Assembly: GCF_004193775.1 (NCBI RefSeq) | Contig: NC_041021.1 | Location: 19,684,632 to 19,748,631 of the forward strand | From: Glycine soja | Lineage: Eukaryota; Streptophyta; Magnoliopsida; Fabales; Fabaceae | DNA length: 64,000 nucleotides | Direction: 5' to 3' | Shown: positions 11,427 through 23,452 of the stretch, piece after piece | Numbering within the stretch: position 1 is the stretch's first letter | Layout of the letters: the number at the start of each line of letters is the position of its first letter | Made by a program: the position numbers and the translations under genes | The notes under the pieces: model-generated | What the model was told of the DNA's origin: nothing | Databases searched by the model: none | Seen by the model: only the letters and a program-made list of their open reading frames with translations

Positions 11427-12100
11427 CGGAGACAAATTATGGTCATTCCGCTCACCTTTTCGTCATTCAGACACAATCATGTCCGATGGCACGTAGAGAC
11501 AAATTATGGTCATTCTGCGCCTTTTGTCATCCAGAGGCAGCGGGCCCGATGACATGCGGAGACAAATTATGGTCATTCCGCTCACCTTTTCGCCATTCAG
11601 ACACAATCATGTCCGATGGCACGCAGAGACAAATTATGGTCATTCTGCGCCTTTTGTCATCCAGAGGCGGCGAGCCCGATGACATGCGGAGACAAATTAT
11701 GGTCATTCCGCTCCCCTTTTTTGCCATTCAGACACAATCGTGTCCGATGGCACGCAGAGACAAATTATGGTCATTCTGCGCCTTTTGTCATCCAGAGGCA
11801 GCGAGCCCGATGACATGCGGAGACAAATTATGGTCATTCCGCTCCCCTTTTTCACCATTCAGACACAATCGTGTCCGATGGCACGCAGAGACAAATTATG
11901 GTCATTCTGCGCCTTTTGTCATCTAGAGGCGGCAAGCCCGAAGACATGCGGAGACAAATTATGGTCATCCGCACGCTTTAGCTATCTGTAAGACTTGACG
12001 AGTGATAAACGCGCAGAGACAAATTATGGTCATTTTGTGCCCTTTGTCATTCAGGAGCAGCGAGTCGAGTGATAAACGCGCAGAGACAAATTATGGTCAT
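11427..12100 (+). repeat. ~130-bp dimeric tandem repeat, left part
   Basis: The core GAGACAAATTATGGTCATT recurs at alternating spacings of about 63 and 67 bp (cores near 11431, 11498, 11561, 11628, 11691, 11759, 11822, 11890, 11953, 12018, 12085), so the true period is about 130 bp. Type A cores are bracketed by GCGGA and TCCGC, type B cores by GCAGA and TCTGC. The array is cut at 12100 by the Athila-like insertion and resumes at 22445. Reading frames across it are repeats of the same peptide and unlikely to be genes. Confidence 0.9.
12096..12100. repeat. TSD of Athila-like element, left copy
   Basis: GTCAT here and TTCAT at 22445-22449 flank the element. One mismatch, but removing the element restores the repeat core TGGTCATTCTGC. 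Confidence 0.75.
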
Positions 12101-13237
12101 TGATGTGCCATCATTTTCTTCTATTTTCTAAACCCTTTTTGCACCATTTTAATTATTGATTGGTCTTAATTGTCAATTAATTAGGCAGTTTTATTATTTG
12201 GGCTCATTTAGCTAATTTGATGTTTTTAATCTAATTTCAGGAATTAATGAAACATTGGGCTTAATCTAGATTTTGGTTGTGGACTTGAAGAGGGCAAATA
12301 AAGCAGCGCTTACCTTAGTTAATTTCTAATTAGGAAATTTCGCAATTTTATTTTATGTTGTTCAGTGTTTATTTCGTTTTGGGCCAAGTATTGTAATAGG
12401 GCCCAGTGACTTTGAGTGACTCTTTTTAAATAGCTGCCTTGGGATTCGTGCAGGGCATTCTGTTATGCTATTTTCACTATTCAGAGCTTTGGTTTTAGGT
12501 TTTCACGTTTTTCTGTTCCCTTGTTGCGGTTTTCGTTCTTAATGCAAATTTCCGTTTTCTGCTTCTAATTACGAGTTCATTCTTGCTTCTTCTTCTACTT
12601 TCATTTACGTTTCTGTTCATTTACGTTTCTGCTCATTTACGTTTCTGCTTCATGTTTCATTTGTGTTTTCTGTTTGAATCCATGGAAGGTTAGATTTTCT
12701 GGTGTTGTTTCCTTTTGAGGATGAAGCCCAACTCTCTTTGAGGTTTCACTTGTAATGTTGTTTCCTGACTATTTTCCCTTCACCAGTTATCCCAAATTCG
12801 TGAATATTAATCAGTGCACGCTTCGTGTTCAATTAATTGCCTCTGAGCCTAACTTGCGTTCATGCTTAATGGACGAAGGGATAACTGGTGTATGTGGTGC
12901 CTAATCACGTATTGAAAACCCTAAGTTGATTTTCGCTTAGTAAATTGAAATAGGGTTGGATTAAGTGGTTGACTGTTAGGGACGAATTCTCCATAACCCA
13001 GGATAAGAGAATGGCTTCTGACTCAGAGGAAACAACCCGTTTTTAACATTAGTAGTTTCGTATTCCAGTTTACTTGTTCTGCTCTTTAATCACAAAACAA
13101 ACAAACCCCCCCCCCCAATCGTTACTGCAAGTATATTATGAACATTTGGTTTGTCACTGCTCGTTGGGAAACGACCTTGGATCACTTCCTAGTTACTGCA
13201 TTTTCATGTTTATTTGATTCGGGTACGGCCTCGATCA
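12101..13237 (+). repeat. 5' LTR of Athila-like element
   Basis: Starts TGATGTGCCATCATTTTC and ends CGGCCTCGATCA. Contains three CATTTACGTTTCTG units near 12600-12650 (four in the 3' LTR). Confidence 0.92.
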
Positions 13238-13241
13238 AATT

Positions 13242-13259
13242 TGGCGCCTTTGCCGGGGA
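13242..13259 (+). promoter_or_regulatory. Primer binding site of Athila-like element
   Basis: TGGCGCCTTTGCCGGGGA starts four bases after the LTR end. This is the tRNA-Asp-type site typical of Athila elements, with one base differing from the usual GTTGCC core. Confidence 0.85.
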
Positions 13260-14091
13260 GCAGTGTCCAAAGGTTCATAATAGCTAGCTAGTGTTGTGTG
13301 TTTAATCCTTTCGTGTTTTATGTTTAATTGTTAGTATTGTGTTAGTATGTGTGTTAGTGTTGTTTAGTGTCCTGGTATTTTGTTTAGTGTGTGTTCTGTT
13401 TCAGTTTTCCCATTAAGCGTTTCCCCTGTTTCAGTCTTGGGTGTTTTGTTGTGAATAGTGTTTTGCGACGGACTTAGCGACCACTTTTGCTTGCGGCAAA
13501 ACAGAGTAGTAGTAGTTAGAGACGGATTTTAGCGACCACCCATGCTGAATTATTTGTGATTTTTTGTTTTAGTAGCTAGGGTTGTTATTTTTGGCTGAAT
13601 GTTTTTGTGGTAACTTCTTTTAATCCATATTTTGTGGGAAAAATAACTAGAGCCTTTAGTTTGGTCAGATTTGAAAGTTCCAAAAAACTAGCAAATTTTG
13701 TGTTTGTCAAAACTTCAAACGGCCATAACTTTTGCTCCGGTTATCAGAATCGCAATTATTATATATGCATTTGGGGTAGAAAAAAATTTCCTACGCCATG
13801 GTAGCTGGCCATAGGCCGACTGAGGTCTCCATCGTCCAAAAAAAATGATTCTGTCAAAAGTTTTTTATTTTTCAAGTTTTATTCACTTATTTTTCTTAAC
13901 CCACCAATTTTAGCTTTCATAGTTAGACTTTGAATTTTTGTCTGAAATTTTTTGTGCTATCTTCTCATCATTTTATAAGGTTGCTCACAAAATTTCAAGT
14001 CATTTGGATATCATTTGAGGGTAGCTGTAGTTCAAACTTGCACCTTTATTTACATGACAAGGCAACTAGTTGTGCATGCTGAATGTAGTGT
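13260..14091 (+). other. Leader of Athila-like element
   Basis: T-rich untranslated leader between primer site and gag. GACGGACTTAGCGACCAC (about 13467) and a diverged copy at 13521 form a short direct repeat. No gene is supported. Confidence 0.6.
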
Positions 14092-17000
14092 ATGACTAAA
14101 GGCAATCCATCTGACTTACAACCCTTTGACCCTGAGATAGATAGGACATTTCATAGATTAGTTAGGCATCATTTTATACCTTTTGATCATCCTGAGCATT
14201 CCATTACTGGTGAATCTGTGCATTCTGTTATTGGTGATTTTGAACATCCTGATTTGGAGCATTATAATTTTGAGCATTCTGATTCTGAGCATTCTGATTT
14301 TGCACATTCTGAGAACATGGCACAACCTCCACCCCGTGAGAGGACTCTAAGGGAAATGGCTGCACCTGATTTCACCTACGAAAGCTTGTGCATCCAATAC
14401 CCTGATGAGGATGTCCCATATGTTCTTAAAACTGGACTAATTCATTTGCTTCCAAAGTTTCATGGCCTTGCAGGTGAAGACCCGCACAAACATTTGAAGG
14501 AATTTCATATTGTCTTCTCCACCATGAAACCCCCAGATGTCCAAGAGGATCACATATTTCTGAAGGCTTTTGCTCATTCTCTGGAGGGAGTGGCAAAGGA
14601 CTGGTTGTATTACCTTGCTCCAAGGTCCATCACGAGCTGGGATGACCTTAAGAGAGTATTCTTAGAAAAAATTTTCCCTACTTCCAGGACCACAGCCATC
14701 AAGAAAGATATCTCAGGTATTAGACAACTCAGTGGAGAGAGCCTGTATGAGTACTGGGAGCGATTTAAAAAACTATGTGCCAATTGCCTTCACCATCAGA
14801 TTTCGGAGCAGCTTCTTCTCCAATATTTTTATGAAGGACTCAGTAATATGGAGAGAAGTATGATAGATGCTGCCAGTGGTGGAGCCCTTGGAGACATGAC
14901 TCCTGCTGAAGCCAGAAATTTAATTGAGAAGATGGCTTCCAACTCTCAACAGTTTAGCGCCAGAAATGATGCCATAGTCATTAGAGGAGTGCATGAGGTA
15001 GCTACAAACTCAGCTGCATCATCTGAGACTAAGAAGCTTGAAGGCAAACTGGATGCATTGGTTAACTTGGTAACCCAGCTGGCCTTGAATCAGAAATCTG
15101 TACCTGTTGCAAGGGTTTGTGGTTTGTGCTCCTCTGCTGACCACCATACAGACCTTTGCCCTTCTATGCAGCAACCTGGAGCAATCGAGCAACCTGAAGC
15201 TTATGCTGCAAATATTTACAATAGACCTCCTCAACCTCAGCAGCAAAATCAACCACAATAGAACAATTATGACCTCTCCAGCAACAGATACAACCCTGGA
15301 TGGAGGAATCACCCTAACCTCAGATGGTCCAGCCCTCAGCAACAACAACAGCAGCCTGCTCCTTCCTTCCAAAATGCTGCAGGCCCAAGCAGACCATACA
15401 TTCCTCCACCAATCCAACAACAGCAACAACCCCAGAAATAGCCAACAGTTGAGGCCCCTCCACAACCTTCCCTCGAAGAACTTGTGAGGCAAATGACTAT
15501 GCAGAACATGCAGTTTCAGCAAGAGACCAGAGCCTCCATTCAGAGCTTAACCAATCAGATGGGACAATTGGCTACCCAATTGAATCAACAACAGTCCCAA
15601 AATTCTGACAAGTTGCCTTCTCAAGCTGTCCAAAATCCCAAAAATGTCAGTGCCATTTCATTGAGGTCGGGAAAGCAGTGTCAAGGACCTCAACCCGTAG
15701 CACCTTCCTCATCTGCAAATGAACCTGCCAAACTTCACTCTACTCCAAAAAAAGGTGATGACAAAAATTTACCTAACAATTTCTGTGCAGGTGAATCTTC
15801 TTCCACAGGTAATTCTGATTTGCAGAAGCAGCACATTCCCCCTCTTCCATTCCCTCCAAGAGCAGTTTCCAACAAAAAAATGGAAGAGGCAGAGAAAGAG
15901 ATCTTGGACACGTTTAGAAAAGTAGAGGTAAACATACCTCTGTTGGATGCAATAAAGCAAATTCCAAGATATGCCAAATTCTTGAAGGAGCTGTGCACTA
16001 ATAAGCGGAAGCTTAAAGGAAGTGAATGGATTAGCATGGGCAGAAATGTCTCCGCATTGATTGGTAAATCTGTTCCTCAAATTCCTGAAAAATGCAAAGA
16101 TCCAGGTACATTCAGCATACCTTGTATTATAGGGAATAGTAAGTTTGACAATGCCATGCTAGATTTAGGAGCTTCTGTTAGTGTTATGCCTCTGTCTATT
16201 TTTAATTCTCTATCTCTAGGTCCCTTCCAGTCAACTGATGTGGTAATTCATTTAGCTAATAGAAGTGTTGCCTACCCTGTTGGTTTCATAGAAGATGTCT
16301 TAGTTAGAGTTGGTGAACTGATTTTCCCTGTTGATTTTTATATTTTGAATATGGAAGATGGATTCTCTCAAGGATCAGTTCCCATCATTCTAGGCAGACC
16401 CTTTATGAAAACTGCTAGAACTAAGATAGATATTTATGCAGGCACACTATCCATGGAGTTTGGTGATATAACTATTCATTTTAATATTCTGGATGCTATG
16501 AAATACCCATCTGAAGATCTTTTTGTATTTCGTGCTGAAATAATTGACCATGTTGTTGATGAATACATGACTGATCTTTATTCTAATCTGCATGCCTCTC
16601 ACTCTTCATGCATTGAGTCTGAAATTGTACTTGATCATATATCTGAATTTGATGCTGAGAGTGAATCTGATAGTGAATTTGCGAGTGATATTGATTGCAT
16701 GTCTGGTGGTGGTGTTTTACCTCTTGAGATTGATTTTATAGAGTCAGATAGGACTAACCATGTTTCAGGAAGTACACATACCTCTGACTTTCTTTATGAG
16801 GTAAAGGCTGAGAAACCATCTCCTTCTACCACTGTCCAGCCGACCACACCAGAATTGAAGCCTCTGCCATCAAATTTAAAATACGCTTACTTGGATGATA
16901 GCAAGAGTTTTCCAGTGATTATATCTGTCTCCCTTGCTGATGAGCAAGAGGAGAAGTTGTTGTCAGTTCTCAAGAAGCATAAGAAGGCTATAGACAGGAC

Positions 17001-19779
17001 CCTTGCGGACATTCCTGGTATTAGCCCATCCACATGTATGCATCGAATAAATTTAGAGGATGGAGCTAAACCAGTAAGACAGCCACAGAGAAGACTCAAC
17101 CCGGTGATTCTTGATGTAATGAAGAAGGAGATAACCAAGCTTTTGCAAGCTGGAATCATTTATCCTATCTCCGACAGCCAATGGGTGAGTCCCCTCCAGG
17201 TAGTCCCGAAGAAGATCGGCCTCACAGTGATAAAAAATGAGAAGGAGGAGCTAATTCCTACTCGGGTGCAGAACAGTTGAAGAGTCTGCATTGACTACAG
17301 GAGGCTGAACCAGGTTACCAAAAAAGACCATTTTCCCCTGCCATTCATTGACCAGATGCTTGAACGCCTAGCAGGTAAATCCCACTACTGTTTCCTTGAT
17401 GGTTTTTCTGGTTATATGCAAATTACTATTGCTCCTGAGGATCAGGAAAATACCACATTCACCTGCCCCTTCGGCACTTTTGCCTATAGGAGGATGCCTT
17501 TCGGCCTGTGCAATGCCCCTGGTACCTTCCAGCGGTGCATGATTAGTATTTTCAATGATTTTTTAGAAAATTGCATAGAGGTGTTTATGGATGATTTCAC
17601 TGTATATGGATCCTCTTTTGATGGTTGTTTGAATAGTTTGGAAAAAGTTTTGAATAGATGCATTGAAACTAACCTTGTTCTAAATTTTGAAAAATGTCAT
17701 TTTATGGTTGAGCAAGGTATAGTTTTAGGCCACATTATTTCCAATAAGGGTATTGAAGTAGATCCTGCAAAAATTTCTGTTATTTCACAATTGCCTTACC
17801 CCTCTTGTGTGCGAGAGGTGCGATCTTTTCTTGGTCATGCAGGATTCTACAGGTGCTTTATAAGGGATTTTAGCAAAGTAGCCCTTCCATTGTCCAACTT
17901 GTTGCAAAAGGAGGTGGAGTTTGACTTTAATGACAGATGCAAAGAGGCTTTTGATTGCCTCAAAAGAGCACTGACTACCACCCCCATCATCCAGGCACCC
18001 GACTGGACAGCCCCTTTTGAGCTTATGTGTGATGCATCAAATTATGCATTGGGGGCTGTCCTTGCTCAGAAAATTGATAAATTGCCCAGGGTGATATACT
18101 ATGCTTCTAGGACTTTAGATGCTGCCCAAGCGAATTATACTACTACTGAGAAGGAGCTTCTAGCCATAGTTTTTGCTCTTGAAAAATTTCGATCTTATTT
18201 GCTTGGTACCCGCATTATTGTTTATACTGACCATGCAGCTTTAAAGTACTTGTTGAAGAAGGCTGATTCTAAGCCTAGGTTGATCCGATGGATGCTTTGG
18301 CTCCAAGAGTTTGACTTGGAGATCCGTGATAGGAGCGGAGCACAAAATCTAGTTGTTGATCATTTGAGTCGGATCGAACGTGTATCTGATGCAGATTCAC
18401 CTATTCGGGATGATTTCCCGGATGATCATTTGTATATACTGTATAGTATTTCTGACTCTCTTTCTACTCCCTGGTTTGCTAATATTGTCAATTATTTAGT
18501 TGCTTCTGTTTTTCCTCCCTTAGCATCTAAGGCCCAAAAAGATAAAATTAAAAGTGATGCTAAGCATTTTATTTGGGATGACCCCTACTTGTGGAAATTG
18601 TGCAGTGATCAGGTCATTAGACGGTGCATTCCAGATCATGAGACTGACTCAGTCCTGCAGTTTTGTCATTCTTCCGCACCGGGAGGTCATCTGGGTGTTC
18701 AAAGGACAGCTCGCAAAGTGCTTGATTGTGGTTTTTATTGGCCCACCATCTTTAAAGATGTGTGGAAGATCTGCAGCACTTGTGAGCAGTGTCAGAGAGC
18801 AGGAAATACACTTACATGGCGACAACAAATGCCTCAGCAACCTATGCTATTCTGTGAGGTGTTTGATGTCTAGGGTATAGATTTCATGGGTCCTTTTCCT
18901 GTCTCTTTTGGTTATGTTTACATTCTCCTTGCAGTTGACTATGTTTCAAAATGGGTGGAAGCCAAGCCCAGTAGAACTAATGATGCTAAAGTTGTCGCAG
19001 ACTTTGTCAGGTCTAATCTGTTTTGCAGGTTTGGAGTGCCTAAAGCAATTGTTAGTGATCAAGGAACCCAATTTTGCAACAGGACAATGCATGCCCTGCT
19101 TAAAAAGTACGGGGTGGTACACAGGGTATTCACACCATACCACCCCCAGACCAATGGACAGGCAGAAATTTCTAACCGAGAAATCAAGCGAATTTTAGTG
19201 AAGATTGTGCAGCCAAGCAGGAAAGATTGGAGTACCAGGCTTGATGATGCTCTCTGGGCACATCGGACTGCCTACAAAGCACCCATAGGAATGTCTCCTT
19301 ATCGGGTTGTCTTTGGAAAGGCATGTCATCTTCCAGTGGAAATTGAGCACAAAGCTTACTGGGCAGTGAAGACTTGCAACTTCTCTATGGATCAAGCTGG
19401 TGAGGAAAGAAAGTTGCAACTGAGTGAGTTAGATTAAATCCGCCTAGAAGCCTACGAGAATGTCAAGTTCTACAAAGAAAAGACCAAGAAGTTCCATGAT
19501 AGCATGATAGTTAAAAAAGACTTCGTGGTTGGGCAAAAAGTGTTATTGTATAATTCTAGGCTTGGACTCATGAGTGGTAAGTTGAGGTCTAAGTGGATTG
19601 GTCCTTTTGTTGTTACTAATGTTTTTCCTTATGGTACAGTTGAGATCAAATGCGACTCCACAAACAAGAGCTTCAAGGTCAACGGACATCGACTTAAGCC
19701 ATTCCTCACGAACCCTTCTTTAGTGGACGTAGTGGTGGAAGAGACTTCCTTACTCCACCCTACTCTTCCTCCACCATGA
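14092..19779 (+). pseudogene. gag-pol: Athila-type gag-pol polyprotein, five in-frame stops
   Basis: One frame runs from ATG 14092 to TGA 19779 with no frameshift, interrupted by TAG 15259, TAG 15439, TGA 17278, TAG 18871 and TAA 19435. Domains in order: gag capsid (about 14330-15000); a zinc knuckle C-x2-C-x4-H-x4-C (15118-15159); a Gln-rich linker; an aspartic protease with LDLGAS (D at 16162); RT (about 17070-17760) with FMDD at 17584-17595; RNase H (from about 18010, [14 protein letters not shown]); an integrase HHCC zinc finger (18667-18790); and an integrase core with D near 18937, D near 19055 (SDQGTQF) and E near 19162 (QAEISNRE). An integrase C-terminal domain follows to 19779. Four stops are one transition from Gln or Trp codons. 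All visible catalytic residues remain, but no full polyprotein can be made without readthrough. Confidence 0.93.
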
Positions 19780-21277
19780 CTTAGGGAGTTTTTCTTTTCC
19801 TATCTCCTTCTTTGCTTTTATTACACTTGTCCGATTCTCTTTGATGATTTAATTGTTTTTAATCTTTTTATTGTGCTACATTGAGGACAATGTGTTGTTT
19901 AAGTATGGGGGGGGGGAGTGTTCTTTGGTTTTGCTAGTTTTGTTGGTTTTGTTAATTTGTTAGTTGTGTTAATTTGTTAATGTTGTTAGTTTCGTCGGAT
20001 TTTTAGTTTAATATTTTGGGTCAATTTGGTGTGCACGTATGACTTTGCATGTTTTTCTTTGAATTATAGGATATGTTCAAGAAATGGGTAATTGTTTTGA
20101 AAATAAAAGTTCTTGACATTTTGTGACTTGAAATCCTAGATTCTTCTCTACATGTCATGATAGTTTTGAAAGCTCAATTTGAAAGTGATGAGTTTACCTT
20201 TGTGAGAATTTGAGCCATCCATCATCATAATCATTTGGTGTGTTTTGCCCCATTGATTGCTTGCACAATAGCCTTGGCTTGATTCTTGTTGATGCGTCCT
20301 AATTCACATGCATATTTGGAAATGATCGAGGCAATTTTGTTCTTATAAGCTTCTAGCCAAATGGACTTACCTTGAATTAATTCCTTTGATAGCCCTTGTG
20401 AGCCTTGTTTCCCTTTCCTTGTTTTGAAGCTCACTACAAGCCTTAAGTGAAAAACCATGATATCACCATATCCTTAAGGAATTTTGGAGCTTTGGAATTG
20501 TTTTGGGAATAAGTGTGGGGGGTTTTTGTTTCATTGGACAACTTGTTTTGTTGGCTATGCTTCATGATGTATTTTGGGCCATACTTGATGTACATTGTAT
20601 ATTGGTTAAATGCTGGACATGCTGAATGAAATGTTGTTTCTCAAAGGCTATAGAGTAAAAAAAAATCGAAAAAAAAAATTCGAACAAAGAAAAAGAAAAG
20701 CAATAAAGTTGAGTGAATAAGATCTTAAATGGCACAAGAATGATGAAACTCTTGGTTCTACTCTTCATGTTTAAATTTTATCTTTACTTCTTATTTTTTT
20801 CTTAATATGCACTTATTCCCCATTGCTCCTCTATTCCTTTGGGATTTAGCCACTTATTCCATATTTCTCCATACCTTGTCCTTGGCCCCATTACAACCTT
20901 AAAAGACCTTTTGATCCTCATGTGCTTGTGTTAGTGGGTTGATTGTCAATTTTAGAATCTTGCCAAGTCTATGTGGTGTTTGCTTTCATGGGTGCTTTGA
21001 GGGTAAATAGTACCCTAGACACTTGAGAGATAGAGTGTATATCTTGTGAGGCTTTATCACTTTTCATTCTTGAGCTGATTAACTATTTTGCCATGATTGG
21101 GTTGCTTGGATGATTTTCATGAATGTCTTGACTTTTTGGATCTCCTTATGTTAGATGTTACCCATTCCTTTCATTCCTTGATGTTCATTGAGAAATATAT
21201 GAATGTTTTTGTTTGTCTCTATTTGATATCCTTGGATTTTGTTCTTTGTTTCATTTTGCCCAGGAGTGCAAAAGGCT
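19780..21277 (+). other. 3' non-coding region of Athila-like element
   Basis: No supported ORF; short antisense frames at 20231-20768 show no domain. It contains two extra polypurine-tract-like motifs (19901-19920 and 20511-20522). Confidence 0.6.
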
Positions 21278-21289
21278 AAGTATGGGGGG
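21278..21289 (+). promoter_or_regulatory. Polypurine tract of Athila-like element
   Basis: AAGTATGGGGGG directly precedes the 3' LTR (separated by TTT), the position that primes plus-strand synthesis. Confidence 0.85.
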
Positions 21290-21292
21290 TTT

Positions 21293-22444
21293 TGATGTGC
21301 CATCATTTTCTTCTATTTTCTAAACCCTTTTTGCACCATTTTAATTATTGATTGGTCTTAATTTTCAATTAATTAGGCAGTTTTATTATTTGGGCTCATT
21401 TAGCTAATTTGATGTTTTTAATCTAATTTCAGGAATTAATGAAACATTGGGCTTAATCCGGATTTTGGTTGTGGACTTGAAGAGGGCAAATAAAGCAGCG
21501 CTTAACTTAGTTAATTTCTAATTAGGAAATTTCACAATTTTGTTTTATGTTGTTCAGTGTTTATTTCGTTTTGGGCCAGAGTATTGTAATATGGCCCAGT
21601 GACTTTGAGTGACTCTTTTTAAATAGCTACCTTGGGACTCGTGCAGGGCATTCTGTTATGCTATTTTCATTATTCAGAGCTTTGGTTTTAGGTTTTCACG
21701 TTTTTCTGTTCCCTTGTTGCGGTTTTCGTTCTTAATGCAAATTTCCGTTTTCTGCTTCTAATTACGAGTTCATTCTTGCTTCTTCTTCTACTTTCATTTA
21801 CGTTTCTGTTCATTTACGTTTCTGTTCATTTACATTTCTGCTCATTTACGTTTCTGCTTCATGTTTCATTTGCATTTTCTGTTTGAATCCATGGAAGGCT
21901 AGATTTTCTGGTGTTGTTTCCTTTTGAGGACGAAGCCCAACTCTCTTTGAGGTTTCGCTTGTAATGTGGTTTCCTGGCAGTTTTCCCTTCACCAGTTATC
22001 CCAAATTCGTGAATATTAATCAGTGCACGCTTCGTGTTCGATTAATTGCCTCTGAGCCTAACTTGCGTTCATGCTTAATGGACGAAGGGCTAACTGGTGT
22101 ATGTGGTGCCTAATCACGTATTGAAAACCCTAAGTTGATTTTCACTTAGTAAATTGAAATAGGGTTGGATTAAGTGGTTGACTGTTAGGGACGAATTCTC
22201 CATAACCCAGGATAAGAGAATGGCTTCTGACTCAGAGGAAACAACCCGTTTTTAACATTAGTAGTTTCGTATTCCAGTTTGCTTGTTCTGCTCTTTAATC
22301 ACAAAACAAACAAAGCCCCCCCTAATCGTTACTGCAAGTATATTATGAACATTTGGTTTGTCACTGCTCGTTGGGAAACGACCTAGGATCACTTCCTAGT
22401 TACTGCATTTTCATGTTTATTTGATTCGGGTACGGCCTCGATCA
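21293..22444 (+). repeat. 3' LTR of Athila-like element
   Basis: Matches 12101-13237 with scattered substitutions, a shorter C run and one extra CATTTACATTTCTGCT-like unit near 21830. Confidence 0.92.
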
Positions 22445-23030
22445 TTCATTCTGCACCCTTTGTCATTCAGGAGCAGCAAGTCGAGTGATAAACGCGCAGA
22501 GACAAATTATGGTCATTCTGCGCCCTTTGTCATTCAAGAGCAGCAAGTGGAGTGATAAACGCGCAGAGACAAATTACGGTCATTCTGCGCCCTTTGTCAT
22601 TCAGGAGTAGCAAGTCGAGTGATAAACGCGCAGAGACAAATTATGGTCATTCTGCGCCCTTTGTCATTCAGGAGCAGCAAGTCGAGTGATAAACGCGCAG
22701 AGACAAATTATGGTCATTCTGCGCCCTTTGTCATTCAGGAGCAGCAACTCGAGTGATAAACGCGCAGAGACAATTTATGGTCATTCTGTGCCCTTTGCAT
22801 TCAGGGGCAGTGAGTCGAGTGGTGGGCGGAGACAAATTATGGTCATTCCGCACACCTTTTCGCCATCCAGAGGCGATCGTGTCCGATGGTATGCAGAGAC
22901 AAATAATGATCATTCTGCGCCTTTCCATCCAGGCCCGATCGTGTCCGATGGCGCGCAGAGACAAATTATGGTCATTTTGCGCCTTGTGTCAACCAAGAGG
23001 AATGAATTCGGCAGTATCAGGATGATGTTG
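22445..23030 (+). repeat. ~65/130-bp tandem repeat, right part
   Basis: This is the continuation of the array broken by the Athila insertion. Five near-identical ~67-bp units of type B (GCGCAGA ... TCTGCGC) precede mixed type A and B units near 22826-22990. The homogeneous run of type B suggests local amplification. Confidence 0.88.
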
Positions 23031-23165
23031 GTCGTTCGGTTCTGATCATTTTCAAAAATTTTGCAGGTTCCACTGGCGGGGAGATTGACCGGCCAAATGG
23101 TGTTTCGCTTGAACGAAATTAATGTCTTATCTTTACTTCCCTTTTATCTCCAATAAAAGACAAGT

Positions 23166-23178
23166 AAAGAGGGGCAAC
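23166..23178 (+). promoter_or_regulatory. Polypurine tract of Ogre-like element
   Basis: AAAGAGGGGCAAC directly precedes the 3' LTR start TGTCATACC. Confidence 0.75.
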
Positions 23179-23269
23179 TGTCATACCCTAATTTCGTTCG
23201 GGGACCATCCGTTTGTTGGGATGCGACCCTCATTTGACCACTTTGAGGTACTTGGCACCCATCGTTAGG

Positions 23270-23452
23270 CAATCCGAGAAGTTGCGTGACATGCCGGAAG
23301 TCAAAAGGAAGCATTCTTGCACAATCCGTGAAGTTTCGTAACATTCCGGAAGCCAAAGAAGGGATGATTGTGTAATCCGTAAGGTTTCGTGACATTACGG
23401 AAAGAAAACAAGTATCGTTACGTAATTCGTGAGGTTCCGTAACGTTACGGAA
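23270..23452 (+). repeat. ~50-bp degenerate repeats ending in an 18-bp palindrome
   Basis: AATCCG-GAAGTT-CGTGACAT-CCGGAAG-type units begin near 23270, 23322, 23373 and 23423. The last contains the perfect palindrome TTCCGTAACGTTACGGAA at 23435-23452. Confidence 0.8.

Larger units (their letters stand above)
12101..22444 (+). mobile_element. Athila-lineage LTR retrotransposon (Calypso/Diaspora-like), nested
   Basis: LTRs at 12101-13237 and 21293-22444, a tRNA-Asp-type primer site, one gag-pol frame at 14092-19779 and a polypurine tract at 21278-21289 define a structurally complete Ty3/gypsy element of 10.3 kb. The space between pol and the 3' LTR is only about 1.5 kb and contains no supported env-like ORF. 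That fits the env-less Athila elements described in soybean (Diaspora) better than env-bearing Calypso; the family name is inference. The LTRs differ at a few dozen positions by eye plus one extra 16-bp unit, so the insertion is fairly young. It sits inside the ~130-bp repeat of the Ogre-like element. Confidence 0.9.

Noticed and set aside
11343..11991. Overlapping frames across the ~130-bp repeat
   Set aside because: Each merely translates the repeat, and several frames are open together; same for 22686-23045.
14092..19779. Env-like gene in the Athila element
   Set aside because: Nothing with a signal peptide, membrane span or adequate length lies between pol and the 3' LTR; short antisense frames at 20231-20768 are unsupported.
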